Positions 9,101-18,488 of a stretch of DNA of 64,000 nucleotides are shown one piece after another (position 1 is the stretch's first letter; each line of letters starts with the position of its first letter). The translations under genes and the position numbers were made by a program. Location of the stretch: positions 58,184 to 122,183 of the forward strand of contig DGUL01000001.1 of the NCBI GenBank assembly GCA_002394665.1, read 5' to 3'. Source of the stretch: Rickettsiales bacterium UBA4311. GTDB taxonomy: Bacteria > Pseudomonadota > Alphaproteobacteria > Rickettsiales > Deianiraeaceae. The notes under the pieces were generated by a model. That model was not told where the DNA came from. It ran no database searches and saw nothing but the letters and a program-made list of their open reading frames with translations.

Positions 9101-10538
9101 CTATGACGGATCGTCTTTTGTTTCTTTGAAGAGTAAACAAGTTCGTGATGATATCGGTAACATTAAATGGTACTATGACGACGACAAAATGTATATAGGT
9201 TACACCAACGGTTTAGGCGAAGACAGACAATTAGGAGAGTTTTCAATTGACGAATATTCTGACAGAGAGTATTTAACTTTAGACACTCATCTAATTAAAC
9301 GTGATAAATATCAAGATTTTTGTCAAGCATGCAAAAACAAACTAAACGCTGAACGACAAAGAGAAAACAATATAACAAATAACCTTAGTCAGTTAGATGA
9401 AGATATATGGAATGGCATCAACGATCTTTCATTAGAACTATTTGATGATAACTTAAAAGTAAAACTTCAACATTGTGGCACCCAACAACAAATAGCAGAT
9501 GCCATCAATCAATGGATATACAATCGCGTTACAGACATAGCGTCTCAATTCGCAACACAACACGAAGGCGATGATTTTAATTACATGAATGAGTTCAATT
9601 CTTGGTTAGATAACCAAAACGATGGTATACATAAAAACATAACAAATAAAAGAAATATACTTACTCAGCGATATCTGCAATCGCTACAAGAACAACAAAA
9701 TCAAGAACATGACAATCAAAATCAACAACATCAAGAAAATCAAGATCTACAAAATCAACAAAATCAAGAAAATCAAGAAGGCCAAAATGCACAAGATATG
9801 AATAACATTTTAAACAATATCAATGGAGGACAAAACGAAGATGATCAGAACGAAATAGACGACAACGAACATGGACAAGATGGAGAAAACCAATCTGGAC
9901 AAAATTACATAAACAACACTCAACGAGGTGGTCCAAATGAAAACATACAAAGTCGAGGGCCTCAAAATTCCATAAGACGAGGTTTCGGTACAGGTGATAC
10001 GGGTATAGGTAGTCGAAGACCAAACAGCGACAATCGAAGAAAGCCATTCTATCAAACACCTGGTTATACTCCAAACATGCCTAAACAGACATCTATTTCT
10101 AAAACGACAGCAAGCCCTGCTTACTATTCTTCGACATCATTATCATCAAACAGTGGCATATACAGCAACAACAGAACGGGCACGCAAAATTCACAACAAA
10201 ATGCGATAAATATAAACACAACGGGAAACAATAGCAATAACAATGAAGGCTCGCAAGAAGAACAGAACACGAACGAACAAGAGGCCCCAACTTGGACACC
10301 AACAATCGTATCAGGTACACTTGCTACATTGGGAGCCGGGGCAACAATAGCAATGAAATTTGTACTTGATACAAAAATCGGAACAATAATAGGTGCAGTT
10401 TTCACTGGTGCCTTCGGTATTACAGCGGTAATAACAGGTATTTATACATATAACAAAAAGAGCGAAATAAACAACAACGAAAGTCAAACCTCTCTTGACG
10501 AAAACAATCAAGAGGCCGCTCCTACAGTTGGTAACTAA
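6147..10538 (+). CDS. Giant unrecognised protein with Q/N-rich region and paired C-terminal hydrophobic segments
   Basis: 1463 residues, no signal peptide and no domain I recognise. Roughly residues 1-1080 are soluble-looking, Asp/Lys/Asn/Tyr-rich and apparently beta-rich, with many repeated short phrases. Residues about 1180-1250 are extremely Gln/Asn/Glu-rich, followed by a Gly/Ser/Thr/Arg-rich linker. Near residues 1385-1435 two glycine-rich hydrophobic segments (TLATLGAGATIAMKFVL and IGAVFTGAFGITAVITGIY) are separated by a short DTK turn. A hydrophilic tail closes the protein. The same C-terminal arrangement, ending TY..NKK, occurs in the 10686 gene, so the two are paralogues at least there. 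A host-membrane-inserted or surface role is inference. The gene is divergent from thrS. Confidence 0.85.
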   Translation: MSANPNQKKVLFERELENAIIKFDFNGKTEKIKLIRDGEKLLLVASNNSGDVALRLEEFFQENDKQALKPANEQDEHVEIKLSSLQYQRIVDALKKDFGIETTTNINFNLDSPVDFKNLKFKATKTITVPTSMLTMTINDKSYYLIAYKPFYNKNKNNNDEISFIKYDVIEKETGERYIYEYSPKKPNVHTNVEHLADDMYKMTLSENENFFLKEISKNDKDFIKLHNVGLIKNFDGHNINAYTTRILDFKNIQLSNPKKNYVYKNTISLNKARDTEETLIFQNEGNQQQKVNYTSIVESSITKQALIFVPSKGIYLLNKTTKKATQIIDATKIKGPIDLEDERIIVLDSGDQISNMQIDDINKRLLDGQSNITLKANNKGISEATFVCKKFSCTPIDNDRWFIPDFCATCSKLSDKEYVITGHNGQVLCIIDRGPDENNFIMVPAHIANTLTKTDDATKERFYLASTLSDYQANGLIDDNDGEITLMNKYTLKLTHNNEYVSSKEIDKLNEALKAENQRLIYNDGAFKLKHTLKQIDENSITNNYVLLKNDKCFIVQGNEGDEFIRIAQPYDNVLYTAMKTGGGEYKIIGQQTVKGSQVVMFDDEYYPSFEGELQEITPKNFQSVNNVDPFISSLLKQVTYNFVNIGNILKEQPIDQKDQIIKVDNQRYSTLLYLKKDKTESLVVDHSGQVYYYNSTTETIDEVDELYYDFESQKLYSQKEKVEIEDGCQLIFNGDGTARLNILLSKNIMDSGDNRDTVAKSGFAFKNPTQADLDHYHVFTEIDEGFTNRLFLLKDMIAKMENKPSAVNNVNNNKEVEEDAPEEKDYWYIKQDSIKPPFYIHTIKYMKNGKLDEVSALFYNDKFVSLAYNIDEELQEKYIEIKENNFIEADKKGNIQPKWYSAYTLPHDATIGGKNIDDVFAKYKYNPNFTFSEKEIVKAPGKKYKQIKIEAIDTRELRNCLQRDNIKLEKLYDKNNKYVGEVPYDGSSFVSLKSKQVRDDIGNIKWYYDDDKMYIGYTNGLGEDRQLGEFSIDEYSDREYLTLDTHLIKRDKYQDFCQACKNKLNAERQRENNITNNLSQLDEDIWNGINDLSLELFDDNLKVKLQHCGTQQQIADAINQWIYNRVTDIASQFATQHEGDDFNYMNEFNSWLDNQNDGIHKNITNKRNILTQRYLQSLQEQQNQEHDNQNQQHQENQDLQNQQNQENQEGQNAQDMNNILNNINGGQNEDDQNEIDDNEHGQDGENQSGQNYINNTQRGGPNENIQSRGPQNSIRRGFGTGDTGIGSRRPNSDNRRKPFYQTPGYTPNMPKQTSISKTTASPAYYSSTSLSSNSGIYSNNRTGTQNSQQNAININTTGNNSNNNEGSQEEQNTNEQEAPTWTPTIVSGTLATLGAGATIAMKFVLDTKIGTIIGAVFTGAFGITAVITGIYTYNKKSEINNNESQTSLDENNQEAAPTVGN
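9685..9800 (+). repeat. Degenerate CAA/AAT-rich codon repeats encoding a Q/N/E tract
   Basis: Short imperfect repeats of CAAGAA, CAAAAT and CAACAA units inside the 6147 gene encode runs such as QNQQHQENQDLQNQQ. The units are interrupted by other codons, so this is an old microsatellite rather than a perfect one. Copy-number change in multiples of three bases would alter length without breaking the frame. Confidence 0.7.
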
Positions 10539-10643
10539 GAAAAACACGAAAAAAACAATTCTTCGTTATTTACAGCCTACACGTTTTAAGTCGCACTCCA
10601 TTTGCAGATCTTTTCTTGCCAAAAGAAAATAAAAAAAAAAAAA

Positions 10644-10672
10644 ATGACACAAAAAAAAAAAAACTTTATAAT
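10644..10672 (+). promoter_or_regulatory. Strong promoter with A13 tract filling the -35/-10 spacer
   Basis: ATGACA (10644-10649, five of six to TTGACA), a 17-base spacer made of C, thirteen A (10651-10663) and CTT, then a perfect TATAAT (10667-10672). The ATG at 10686 is 13 bases further on. Another A13 run (10631-10643) lies just upstream of the -35. Gain or loss of A would change the spacer from its optimal 17 bases. If this promoter is used, the in-frame upstream starts (TTG 10602, ATG 10644) are not translated, which fixes the start at 10686. Confidence 0.7.
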
Positions 10673-10685
10673 AAAGCAACTAACT

Positions 10686-13600
10686 ATGAGTGCAATGAAC
10701 CCAGGAGCAGAAGAAGCAGGAGCAGGAGCAGGAGCAGGAATGGGTGGACCACACGTAGGACCAGTGCCACCCGTAGGATTAGGAGCAAACGGACCAGTAC
10801 CACAGCCACTGAAAAAGCCACTCAAAAAAATCACAGCAGCTGAAGATGTAGGTAAAATAAATGTAGCAAAAATTAATAACATAATTGGTGGTGGTGAAGA
10901 TCAACTTGAAGTTAATGTATCAGATTGTCCTGCCGCAGACGTAGAAAATGACAATATAAAATTGATTAAAAAATGTGGCGAATATGCCCTTATCTATGTT
11001 AAAAAAGGAGAACAAATACAGGATAAAAATAAGCCAGCAAAGACAATAAATGAAAATGGTTTGTATTGGGTTAAATTAAATGAAAGTGGAGAAATTAAAT
11101 CCCATGTCGCTAATAACGGCAACGGTCTGGAACATCATCAAAACTTCACATTTAAAACAACAAAAAGTACTTATTGGAGGTACTTGCAAAGCGGAAACAA
11201 AGGCCCACAAATTAGTTTTAAGTTCGCCAATGGAAACCCAACAATCTCAACATCATCATCGTTGCCTTTAGTGATCACAAAAAACAATTACCCGAAAGAG
11301 AACGGCGATGACATAAAAAATCTTGCATTACAAAATTTTTTCAAACCTATAAACAGCACGTATAAATTACTTTATACAAACAATGATGTTATAATATACG
11401 CACAAAACGACACAGACGAACTGTCAGTTGCAACAATCAATATCCAAGGAAAAGTCGTTCATGCTAAAGCTCCAAATTTATCAGCACAACATTTCAACGG
11501 AGGCAAAGCCGACGAAGAAAGATTTTTCGCCTGTCCATTAGAAAACGACGGCAAGCTTGCCTTAGATATAGTCAACGAAGCTTTGTTAAACGCTCAATCC
11601 TACGATAATAATATTCCAGCCGCCAATCCGCAAAACAAATTCCCAGTCATCATTGGGAAAGACATGAAACCTAAAATTTGTTGTCATGCGGAACAGCAGA
11701 AAATTGCAAATAACGGCCATTATATTAGAAAAATGTCTTCTAACAACTACAACACCAGACTAAGGAGCCCAACTAGTTATATTGATAATAGTAATGGCGT
11801 TTTAACATTTCGAATAAACATGGATCTTACAAGCGACACATATCAAACTGACTCAAACAACATGATTTCCTTCCCCATAACATATGATCCAAAAATAAAA
11901 CATCACGTTTTCGACGACGGCTTCAACACAATTAAAACAAACTTGGCAGCCAAAGGATTTTGCTTCGATAAAAATTTTGTTATTCACAAAGGTTTTAAAA
12001 TGCCGGACCCATCGCAAACAATAACCTCAAACCAAGGACAAGCAACAATTGCTTACAAAATTACAAAAGACTTATTAATAGCTAAGGATAACGTCAGCGG
12101 ACAACTTTTTCTATACGAGAAGGTTTCAGGCCAGCCCACACCATATCAGCGACAAGAAAACCTTCAGGGAACGCTTTCCGTCGATGGAGAACATTTTTGG
12201 CTATCAAATAACCCAGCTGACAACTATCTGAATGCAGTAAATGCAAACGGACTTCACGACATCCAAAAAATTAATTACAGATTAAACCAAATGATGATAG
12301 CCAATGGTGGAAGCGAGCCCTTTGAAATTGACCAAGACCTCAAAATCACAATAAAAAAATCAGGCATCAATGTCATTGATAGTAATCCAGAGTTCTTCAT
12401 TAACGAATCGCCAAGCTTGCCGACTCAATATAGTTATTACCTCCCAACAGATAATGTTACTCAGCTATTAAAAACAATCAACGTAGTAAAAATGGCTTCA
12501 ATAAATAACGCATTTGATATTGTTTTTGATGCAGACAACCCAGATAATGTATTCTTAGAAGAAAAACGACATAATTCCTTGCCGAATAGTTGCATAAAAC
12601 ACAATATCCATTTTTTAACTAAAGTCGACGGAGTAAAAGTAAAAAAAATTACATTACCAAACAACAAAACAGTATTTGTATTAGTTGATAACGACGGACA
12701 CAGCCGATTGAATGTTTGGAACAACATAAAACTAGCATCGAAGGATTTTGCTTGTGAACTCCAAGTAGATGCAACCACTCATAAAATATCGGCCTCCAAG
12801 CAGCAAAACACTGACAAAAAAATTTTTATATCGCCAAAGCAAAAAAATGTCACTTCGTTTTCCGTAGGAGAAGGTGACAAAGAACAAAAACTTTTCTTGC
12901 AAACACCACCAAAGAGTCCACATGAAAAGATCGAGCTTCACTACCAAGATGGCAGTCAGCCAAAACAAAAACTACAAAATATACACTACCAAAACGGTGC
13001 TATAATATCCAGTAATGCAAACACGATTAATAATATTTTAGGCATCAATGGTGCTCATTTTCGGATAGGCCAGGATGGAAAGATTGGGTATCTCGTGGAG
13101 ATTGGCAATAATTGTACTCTTGATGGACGGATAGTAAAATCAGACCTCAATAGCAATAAATTAAAAATCGGAACAGACGAATATACGTTGCCTGCAGACA
13201 CAAAGCATGATACGTTAAATAAAACAATTACAATTCCTTTTGGCGCAGATGGAAAATTGCCAGTAATAAAGATCGGACAACACCATTTTTGCCCTGAATT
13301 AGACAATCCGTTTACAACAAAAATTAATATCCATCAAAATATATTAAACGACAATGAACTTAGTGCTATCGCTACGCAGCTTAAAGTGGACAAGAATCAG
13401 TTGCAGCCAATACAAGTAGTAAATACAACTGCAAACAACAACGGGGATACGTTTAAGAATATCCTCGTATACAACACCTTTGATCAACAATTGCACATTG
13501 TCAATATGGAAAAACCGCATGACTCCGAACAATATACAACTTGCACAGTCCGGGCAACATTGAACGTTTGTTGTGAACAGAAAAACGGTAGTTCAGGCCA

Positions 13601-16600
13601 ACATATCTTCGTTTCACCTAATATGTTTGCCAATCAAGAAAACATAGACAATTTTAATAAGATATTGACAGACGACAATGTAATATTAGAAAATGGAGAA
13701 TTTTTTGATGTAATCGAAACGGGCAAGAATACTTTTACGATCAGCGGCCCTGCAACTGCTGTAAACTCAGAAATAAAGGAATTACATTTTACCGACAAAA
13801 GCTCAAACGGTCTAGACATAACATTTTCGCGAGGTTTAGACAATAAGTGGTATATTGAACGGCAAGAAAACAGCATAATTACCCGCAAAGCTCTCGGATT
13901 AAACACTTCAGAATTAAAATTTGTAAATTCGGGAGAGGGCAAAGTTAAAATTAAAACCAAAAACAAGCACCAACTACAACAACTACTAAAAAACCAACAC
14001 TTAGGTTTTAACATCACTACCGGTAAGCTTTCAAGACTAAACGCGGAATTAAAACTACAAAATCAACTATTAAATATAGCGCAACCGAACTCGCCACAGA
14101 AAGCCTATTACGAAGCTAAAATTAACAATCAATTTTCATTAGTACAAGCCGAAGGCGAAACAAAGGCATACTTATGTGCTAACAGGGAATTAGTAAAAAA
14201 AATAAATTTCGGGTGCACATTATTGTCACATGATAAAAAAAACTTCATTTTGGACAAAACAACTTTAAATACCTTGAATAAGGAGTTAAAGAACGCAGGT
14301 CTCGAACAACAGATACAAGAAAATGGCAAAATAATAACGATAGAGAAACAATGCGACAACGATAGCAATATGTTCAAAATAAAACAAACAGTTAAACAAA
14401 ACAACAACACTTATATTATACACGAAGATATCGACCCGAAAAACAAAATAACAATTACAGATAAGGATCTATATATTGGCGAAGAAAAATATGAGATTAA
14501 GCATTTTGATTATAAAAACAAGATTATATCTTTCAAAGATATAGAAACAAACAAAAGATTCCGAGATCGTCTTAATCAAAAAGGTCTCAAATATGATTCA
14601 GGAAAGATCTGCACAGTTTTAAAAAAAAACAATCTGCAAGTAGGTACAACAAAGTTAGACGACATAGGTGATGCCAACGATAAGAACAAACAGAAAGCAA
14701 AAATGCTTGAATTCAGTGTAGAAGGTGATAAACTGACCGTTATTAAAAATAACGACAAGAACACAAAGAAAATACTCAAAATTCAAGCAAAGATGGATCC
14801 AAATAACGCTGATAACGTCATTATAACAGAGCCAAACGAGGAACTCGTTATCCAAGAGTTAGAAAACAATCATATAACCATTATTGATGGTATTCCATAC
14901 AATGCTTTACCGGTAAAACCAATTAAACCATACAATGCTGCACTATATCAGTTGCAAAATGCAAACGGAAGTGCATATGCTTACCTAACTCTTTGGAAGA
15001 GCAAGTTTGAACTTTTGATAAACGATAATAATTGCAATGGCGATAATTTTACAACAATATCACAGGACCAAACAATTATTGATTATGGACTTTCAGACAA
15101 AGCAAATAAACTGATCTTGACTAAAACAATATCGAATGATCAAGAAATAGATCTTGTAACGAGTAATAAGCCAGGCTTAGATAGTTTAAAATATAGTCCA
15201 AGCCAAAAGAAAATCATAATAAAAGCACAAATTGTTCCAGAAACAATAGATCATGATAAAGCACTAAGATTGAATGTAAAACGATACGTTAACAACACAA
15301 GCGCAATACTTCTTTACGGGACAGATATCAATAATGGCCTCGTTATCACGAAAAACGACAAGAAAGACAAAATGCTTATTACCGAATTCTCAAACGGTAT
15401 AGAACTGCCAAACTCTCAATATCTTATTGACGCAAGCGTTAATTATAGTGACGGACTAGAAAAAGAAATAACTGTACAATTTCAAGACAAAGCACAGAGA
15501 GACGCTTTTGCAGCACAATACGGTCTTGAGGCCGATTGGAATAAAGTTCAACAAATCACCAAGTCCAAGTCTATAGAAGAAAATAAGTTTATTACCACAC
15601 AGGAAGAACTATCCTTTTCGGATATCGTACCGTATCAACTAAGCATCATCGAAAAAGACGGAAAAGCTCGAATGATACAATATGTAGATTCAAATATGCA
15701 TAAACAATACGACGTACTCGAACTGCCAAAACACATCACTTTTGCTAAGGACAAAGCAACCAATACTATCATATTAACGTTTAAAGACGAAAAAGAAAAA
15801 CAAACATTTGTAAACAACCTCAACGAACTGAAAGAGGAAATAAAAATATTACAAAAACACTACGACCAACTGTTTCAAGATAAGTATTTTGAATATTGTA
15901 ATACGGAAGCAGCAAAAATATTGCAAGCAATATCCCAAGAAGTAACACAAATTACAAAAAAAAACGCACCTAAAAATTACTACGAGATGGAACCAGTAAT
16001 GAAAAACGCCATTGAGGATATTAAAAATAAATATACCGACGATTTCATAGAATCACTGCAAAAAAGTAATTTAGACAATACGCCTTTTGTAAAAGACGGA
16101 AAAGATAGCGAAGGTCATAAGACTTTTATACCAAAAGGAACGCAATCTATAAACATATTATTAGCGGATATATACGCATTCAAACTCATGGCCGAAATTA
16201 ACAATATAAACAATAAATGGAATTTTAACAAATTGATTAACAGCAAAGGCGACTTTGTGTCGATGAAAGATAAATTGGACAGTGCAGTTCCACAAACAAA
16301 AACTCTCAGTGTACATAAAGACTTCATTACTTTATTACAAAGCCATCTAAATGACCACGAGATATTTTCTCTCTTCGGCAATGGTTATATTCGGCGATCT
16401 ATGCCCAAAAAAAACACATTTATAATCGACACGCCATCCATCATCCTAACATTTGACGACGCACACAACAAAATTACCCTATCCGGAGCTAAAAAATCAT
16501 TAGACATTTTTCTTTCAACACATTTTGCAGATCATGGCGGAACGTTAAGATTGAAATTTCAACCACAAAACTGGGACACAGCAGAAAACCAGCCACTTCT

Positions 16601-17774
16601 TAATCAAGGTTTGTTATACGTGGACCATATTTTCGATAGTAACAACGACAAACGTTTAAACCTCGTTTATAACACAAACTTAAAGAAATTTCAAACAGTG
16701 TACGATAGTGGTGCAGCAGGCAATTATGCACCAATAATGGGAACACTGCAAGATGTAAACTTCAAAACTCTTCCATGTTTCCAAAAAGTGGAAAAGAACA
16801 AAAGTGGAGCAATAACCGATTTTCAAGTATTCTTTAATCTAACAAACGATGTAGCAAAATACAAAGACCGGTTGCAACAAATCTTGACAGATAGAAGACA
16901 GAAAGACGAACAAGAAGAAGCAGAAAAACAAAAGAAACTGGAAGCAGAAAGAAAGAAAAAACTCGAAGAAATCCATGAAGATGAAACAACAGTGCTCGAA
17001 AACAACGAAAACGACATGGAACAACCAGAACCGCAACATCACGAAGAAAGAAACGACCAAAAAAATAACATAGAAGATATACAAGAAGAGCATGAAGTGC
17101 CAAGCCAAATCAATAAATATACAAATTCCAACGGATATGGTGGCGCTATTGACGCTTCTGGTTACGGCAACTCAAATAACGGAAATATAAGTAATGACAA
17201 TAACAGAGAAACAAATTTAAAACTAAACAACAAGTACCAAAATAGTAATGAAAGGAGCAATAATTTTGCTAACAATTTGAATAGAAACGATAACACTAGT
17301 AAGTACATCGCGACAAAAATGACAACCACAAGTAATGGTAAAAACTTATCAACAAATAGTTACAGTCTATCGCCTTCACTATCAGGAAGTAGCGGTTATG
17401 ACGGAGGAGGCCAAGGCGAAGGAAACTCAAGCGGTGGAAATACTCCACAGGTATTAAATACAACTACTAATGATGGTGATAAAAACACCAATGATCAAAA
17501 TAACAAAAACGATCAAAAACAAAACAATAAAAGAAAGTCGTACGCTGCAACTGGAGGATTAGTAGTTCTTACACTTGGAAGTGGAGCAGTTGCAATAATT
17601 CTTATGAATGAGAAAGTTGCCGTTATAGTTGGAGCCTGTGGTGTTGTTGTCTGTGGTATTGGAGCATTAGCAACAGGCATAAGTACTTATTCTCATAATA
17701 AAAAGATAGACACCGGCCAACCAAATACAGACCTTAAAAACTCACAACAAAAACAAGGACGAGATAGGCAATAA
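10686..17774 (+). CDS. Giant unrecognised protein, paralogue of the 6147 gene
   Basis: About 2363 residues from ATG 10686; the frame is open back to a TTG at 10602. The N-terminus is Gly/Ala/Pro-rich (GAEEAGAGAGAGMGG). A very long Asn/Lys/Asp-rich, probably beta-rich body follows with no family I recognise. Then comes a charged helical stretch (KDEQEEAEKQKKLEAERKKK, about 410 residues before the end), a long Asn/Ser/Gly-rich linker, and two hydrophobic segments (GGLVVLTLGSGAVAIILM and VGACGVVVCGIGALATGIS) followed by TYSHNKK. The last features match the 6147 protein. Paired hydrophobic segments resemble the bilobed domains of chlamydial Inc proteins in shape only. There is no signal peptide. 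Function is unknown; a surface or secreted role is inference. Confidence 0.85.
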   Translation: MSAMNPGAEEAGAGAGAGMGGPHVGPVPPVGLGANGPVPQPLKKPLKKITAAEDVGKINVAKINNIIGGGEDQLEVNVSDCPAADVENDNIKLIKKCGEYALIYVKKGEQIQDKNKPAKTINENGLYWVKLNESGEIKSHVANNGNGLEHHQNFTFKTTKSTYWRYLQSGNKGPQISFKFANGNPTISTSSSLPLVITKNNYPKENGDDIKNLALQNFFKPINSTYKLLYTNNDVIIYAQNDTDELSVATINIQGKVVHAKAPNLSAQHFNGGKADEERFFACPLENDGKLALDIVNEALLNAQSYDNNIPAANPQNKFPVIIGKDMKPKICCHAEQQKIANNGHYIRKMSSNNYNTRLRSPTSYIDNSNGVLTFRINMDLTSDTYQTDSNNMISFPITYDPKIKHHVFDDGFNTIKTNLAAKGFCFDKNFVIHKGFKMPDPSQTITSNQGQATIAYKITKDLLIAKDNVSGQLFLYEKVSGQPTPYQRQENLQGTLSVDGEHFWLSNNPADNYLNAVNANGLHDIQKINYRLNQMMIANGGSEPFEIDQDLKITIKKSGINVIDSNPEFFINESPSLPTQYSYYLPTDNVTQLLKTINVVKMASINNAFDIVFDADNPDNVFLEEKRHNSLPNSCIKHNIHFLTKVDGVKVKKITLPNNKTVFVLVDNDGHSRLNVWNNIKLASKDFACELQVDATTHKISASKQQNTDKKIFISPKQKNVTSFSVGEGDKEQKLFLQTPPKSPHEKIELHYQDGSQPKQKLQNIHYQNGAIISSNANTINNILGINGAHFRIGQDGKIGYLVEIGNNCTLDGRIVKSDLNSNKLKIGTDEYTLPADTKHDTLNKTITIPFGADGKLPVIKIGQHHFCPELDNPFTTKINIHQNILNDNELSAIATQLKVDKNQLQPIQVVNTTANNNGDTFKNILVYNTFDQQLHIVNMEKPHDSEQYTTCTVRATLNVCCEQKNGSSGQHIFVSPNMFANQENIDNFNKILTDDNVILENGEFFDVIETGKNTFTISGPATAVNSEIKELHFTDKSSNGLDITFSRGLDNKWYIERQENSIITRKALGLNTSELKFVNSGEGKVKIKTKNKHQLQQLLKNQHLGFNITTGKLSRLNAELKLQNQLLNIAQPNSPQKAYYEAKINNQFSLVQAEGETKAYLCANRELVKKINFGCTLLSHDKKNFILDKTTLNTLNKELKNAGLEQQIQENGKIITIEKQCDNDSNMFKIKQTVKQNNNTYIIHEDIDPKNKITITDKDLYIGEEKYEIKHFDYKNKIISFKDIETNKRFRDRLNQKGLKYDSGKICTVLKKNNLQVGTTKLDDIGDANDKNKQKAKMLEFSVEGDKLTVIKNNDKNTKKILKIQAKMDPNNADNVIITEPNEELVIQELENNHITIIDGIPYNALPVKPIKPYNAALYQLQNANGSAYAYLTLWKSKFELLINDNNCNGDNFTTISQDQTIIDYGLSDKANKLILTKTISNDQEIDLVTSNKPGLDSLKYSPSQKKIIIKAQIVPETIDHDKALRLNVKRYVNNTSAILLYGTDINNGLVITKNDKKDKMLITEFSNGIELPNSQYLIDASVNYSDGLEKEITVQFQDKAQRDAFAAQYGLEADWNKVQQITKSKSIEENKFITTQEELSFSDIVPYQLSIIEKDGKARMIQYVDSNMHKQYDVLELPKHITFAKDKATNTIILTFKDEKEKQTFVNNLNELKEEIKILQKHYDQLFQDKYFEYCNTEAAKILQAISQEVTQITKKNAPKNYYEMEPVMKNAIEDIKNKYTDDFIESLQKSNLDNTPFVKDGKDSEGHKTFIPKGTQSINILLADIYAFKLMAEINNINNKWNFNKLINSKGDFVSMKDKLDSAVPQTKTLSVHKDFITLLQSHLNDHEIFSLFGNGYIRRSMPKKNTFIIDTPSIILTFDDAHNKITLSGAKKSLDIFLSTHFADHGGTLRLKFQPQNWDTAENQPLLNQGLLYVDHIFDSNNDKRLNLVYNTNLKKFQTVYDSGAAGNYAPIMGTLQDVNFKTLPCFQKVEKNKSGAITDFQVFFNLTNDVAKYKDRLQQILTDRRQKDEQEEAEKQKKLEAERKKKLEEIHEDETTVLENNENDMEQPEPQHHEERNDQKNNIEDIQEEHEVPSQINKYTNSNGYGGAIDASGYGNSNNGNISNDNNRETNLKLNNKYQNSNERSNNFANNLNRNDNTSKYIATKMTTTSNGKNLSTNSYSLSPSLSGSSGYDGGGQGEGNSSGGNTPQVLNTTTNDGDKNTNDQNNKNDQKQNNKRKSYAATGGLVVLTLGSGAVAIILMNEKVAVIVGACGVVVCGIGALATGISTYSHNKKIDTGQPNTDLKNSQQKQGRDRQ
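10716..10739 (+). repeat. GCAGGA hexanucleotide repeat, four units
   Basis: Four tandem GCAGGA units, preceded by related GGAGCAGAA sequence, encode the Ala-Gly run at the N-terminus of the 10686 protein. Changes of one unit add or remove two residues in frame. It lies only about 30 bases after the start codon. Confidence 0.75.
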
Positions 17775-17827
17775 AAATACCATTGCTTGAAAATTATGAA
17801 AAACGAAAAGTTCTCTTATAGCTTCTT

Positions 17828-18421
17828 ATGAGGAGAGCTTTTCTCACAACGATAACTTGTTTTATTTTATCTTGTGTTGTTGTAATGAATATTTGTCATA
17901 CAAACAAAATATTATCAATGCCACGTATCGTTAAAACGAAAAACCAAGCAATTATAGCAAAAGCTACTGACACAACCACCGTTCTCCCTCTGGCAATGTC
18001 ATTTGCAGTTTCTCTTATTGAAAAAAACCCTTATTTTTATTTTATCAACACAACTTCAGTAGTAGCTACAACATTAACTTGCAAAATATTGAAACATATA
18101 ATTCAAGAACCTCGTCCAGACGATAAAAACGATAAAAAATCATTTCCTTCGGGACACTCAACCCTCGCCTTTGCAGGAACAACTTTGCTTTTTGTTTTAC
18201 GGAAAAAATATAAAATGAACGCAAAAACGAAAAACGCATTTTGCACAACTGGGCTTTTACTGGCATTATTCACAGCAATCGGCAGAGTTTTAGCTAATCG
18301 TCATTGGCCTATTGATGTCGTTTGCGGTAGCCTTATTGGCATTATCGGCGTGTTCATCAGCTATGCAATCACGGAAAAAATGATAAATAAAATTAAAAAA
18401 GCCACAAAAACAGAACAATAA
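17828..18421 (+). CDS. PAP2-family membrane phosphatase
   Basis: 197 residues with several transmembrane helices. The three PAP2 motifs are present: KHIIQEPRP near residue 90, PSGHS near 106, and GRVLANRHWPIDV near 153 (catalytic His residues in PSGH and in the last motif). Such enzymes dephosphorylate undecaprenyl pyrophosphate, phosphatidylglycerol phosphate or lipid A; the substrate cannot be told from sequence. It follows the second giant gene on the same strand by 53 bases. No lipid-carrier gene is adjacent to narrow the role. Confidence 0.85.
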   Translation: MRRAFLTTITCFILSCVVVMNICHTNKILSMPRIVKTKNQAIIAKATDTTTVLPLAMSFAVSLIEKNPYFYFINTTSVVATTLTCKILKHIIQEPRPDDKNDKKSFPSGHSTLAFAGTTLLFVLRKKYKMNAKTKNAFCTTGLLLALFTAIGRVLANRHWPIDVVCGSLIGIIGVFISYAITEKMINKIKKATKTEQ

Positions 18422-18488
18422 AGCAATATTAAACATTAAATAACAAAAAAAGCTCCACAACGACGCAAAGCACGTTGAATGGCACCTT

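Noticed and set aside
10602..10685. Translation of the 10686 gene from TTG 10602 or ATG 10644
   Set aside because: These overlap the -35 and spacer of a near-consensus promoter, and the resulting residues are just Lys runs from the A tracts. Kept as possible only if another promoter is used.
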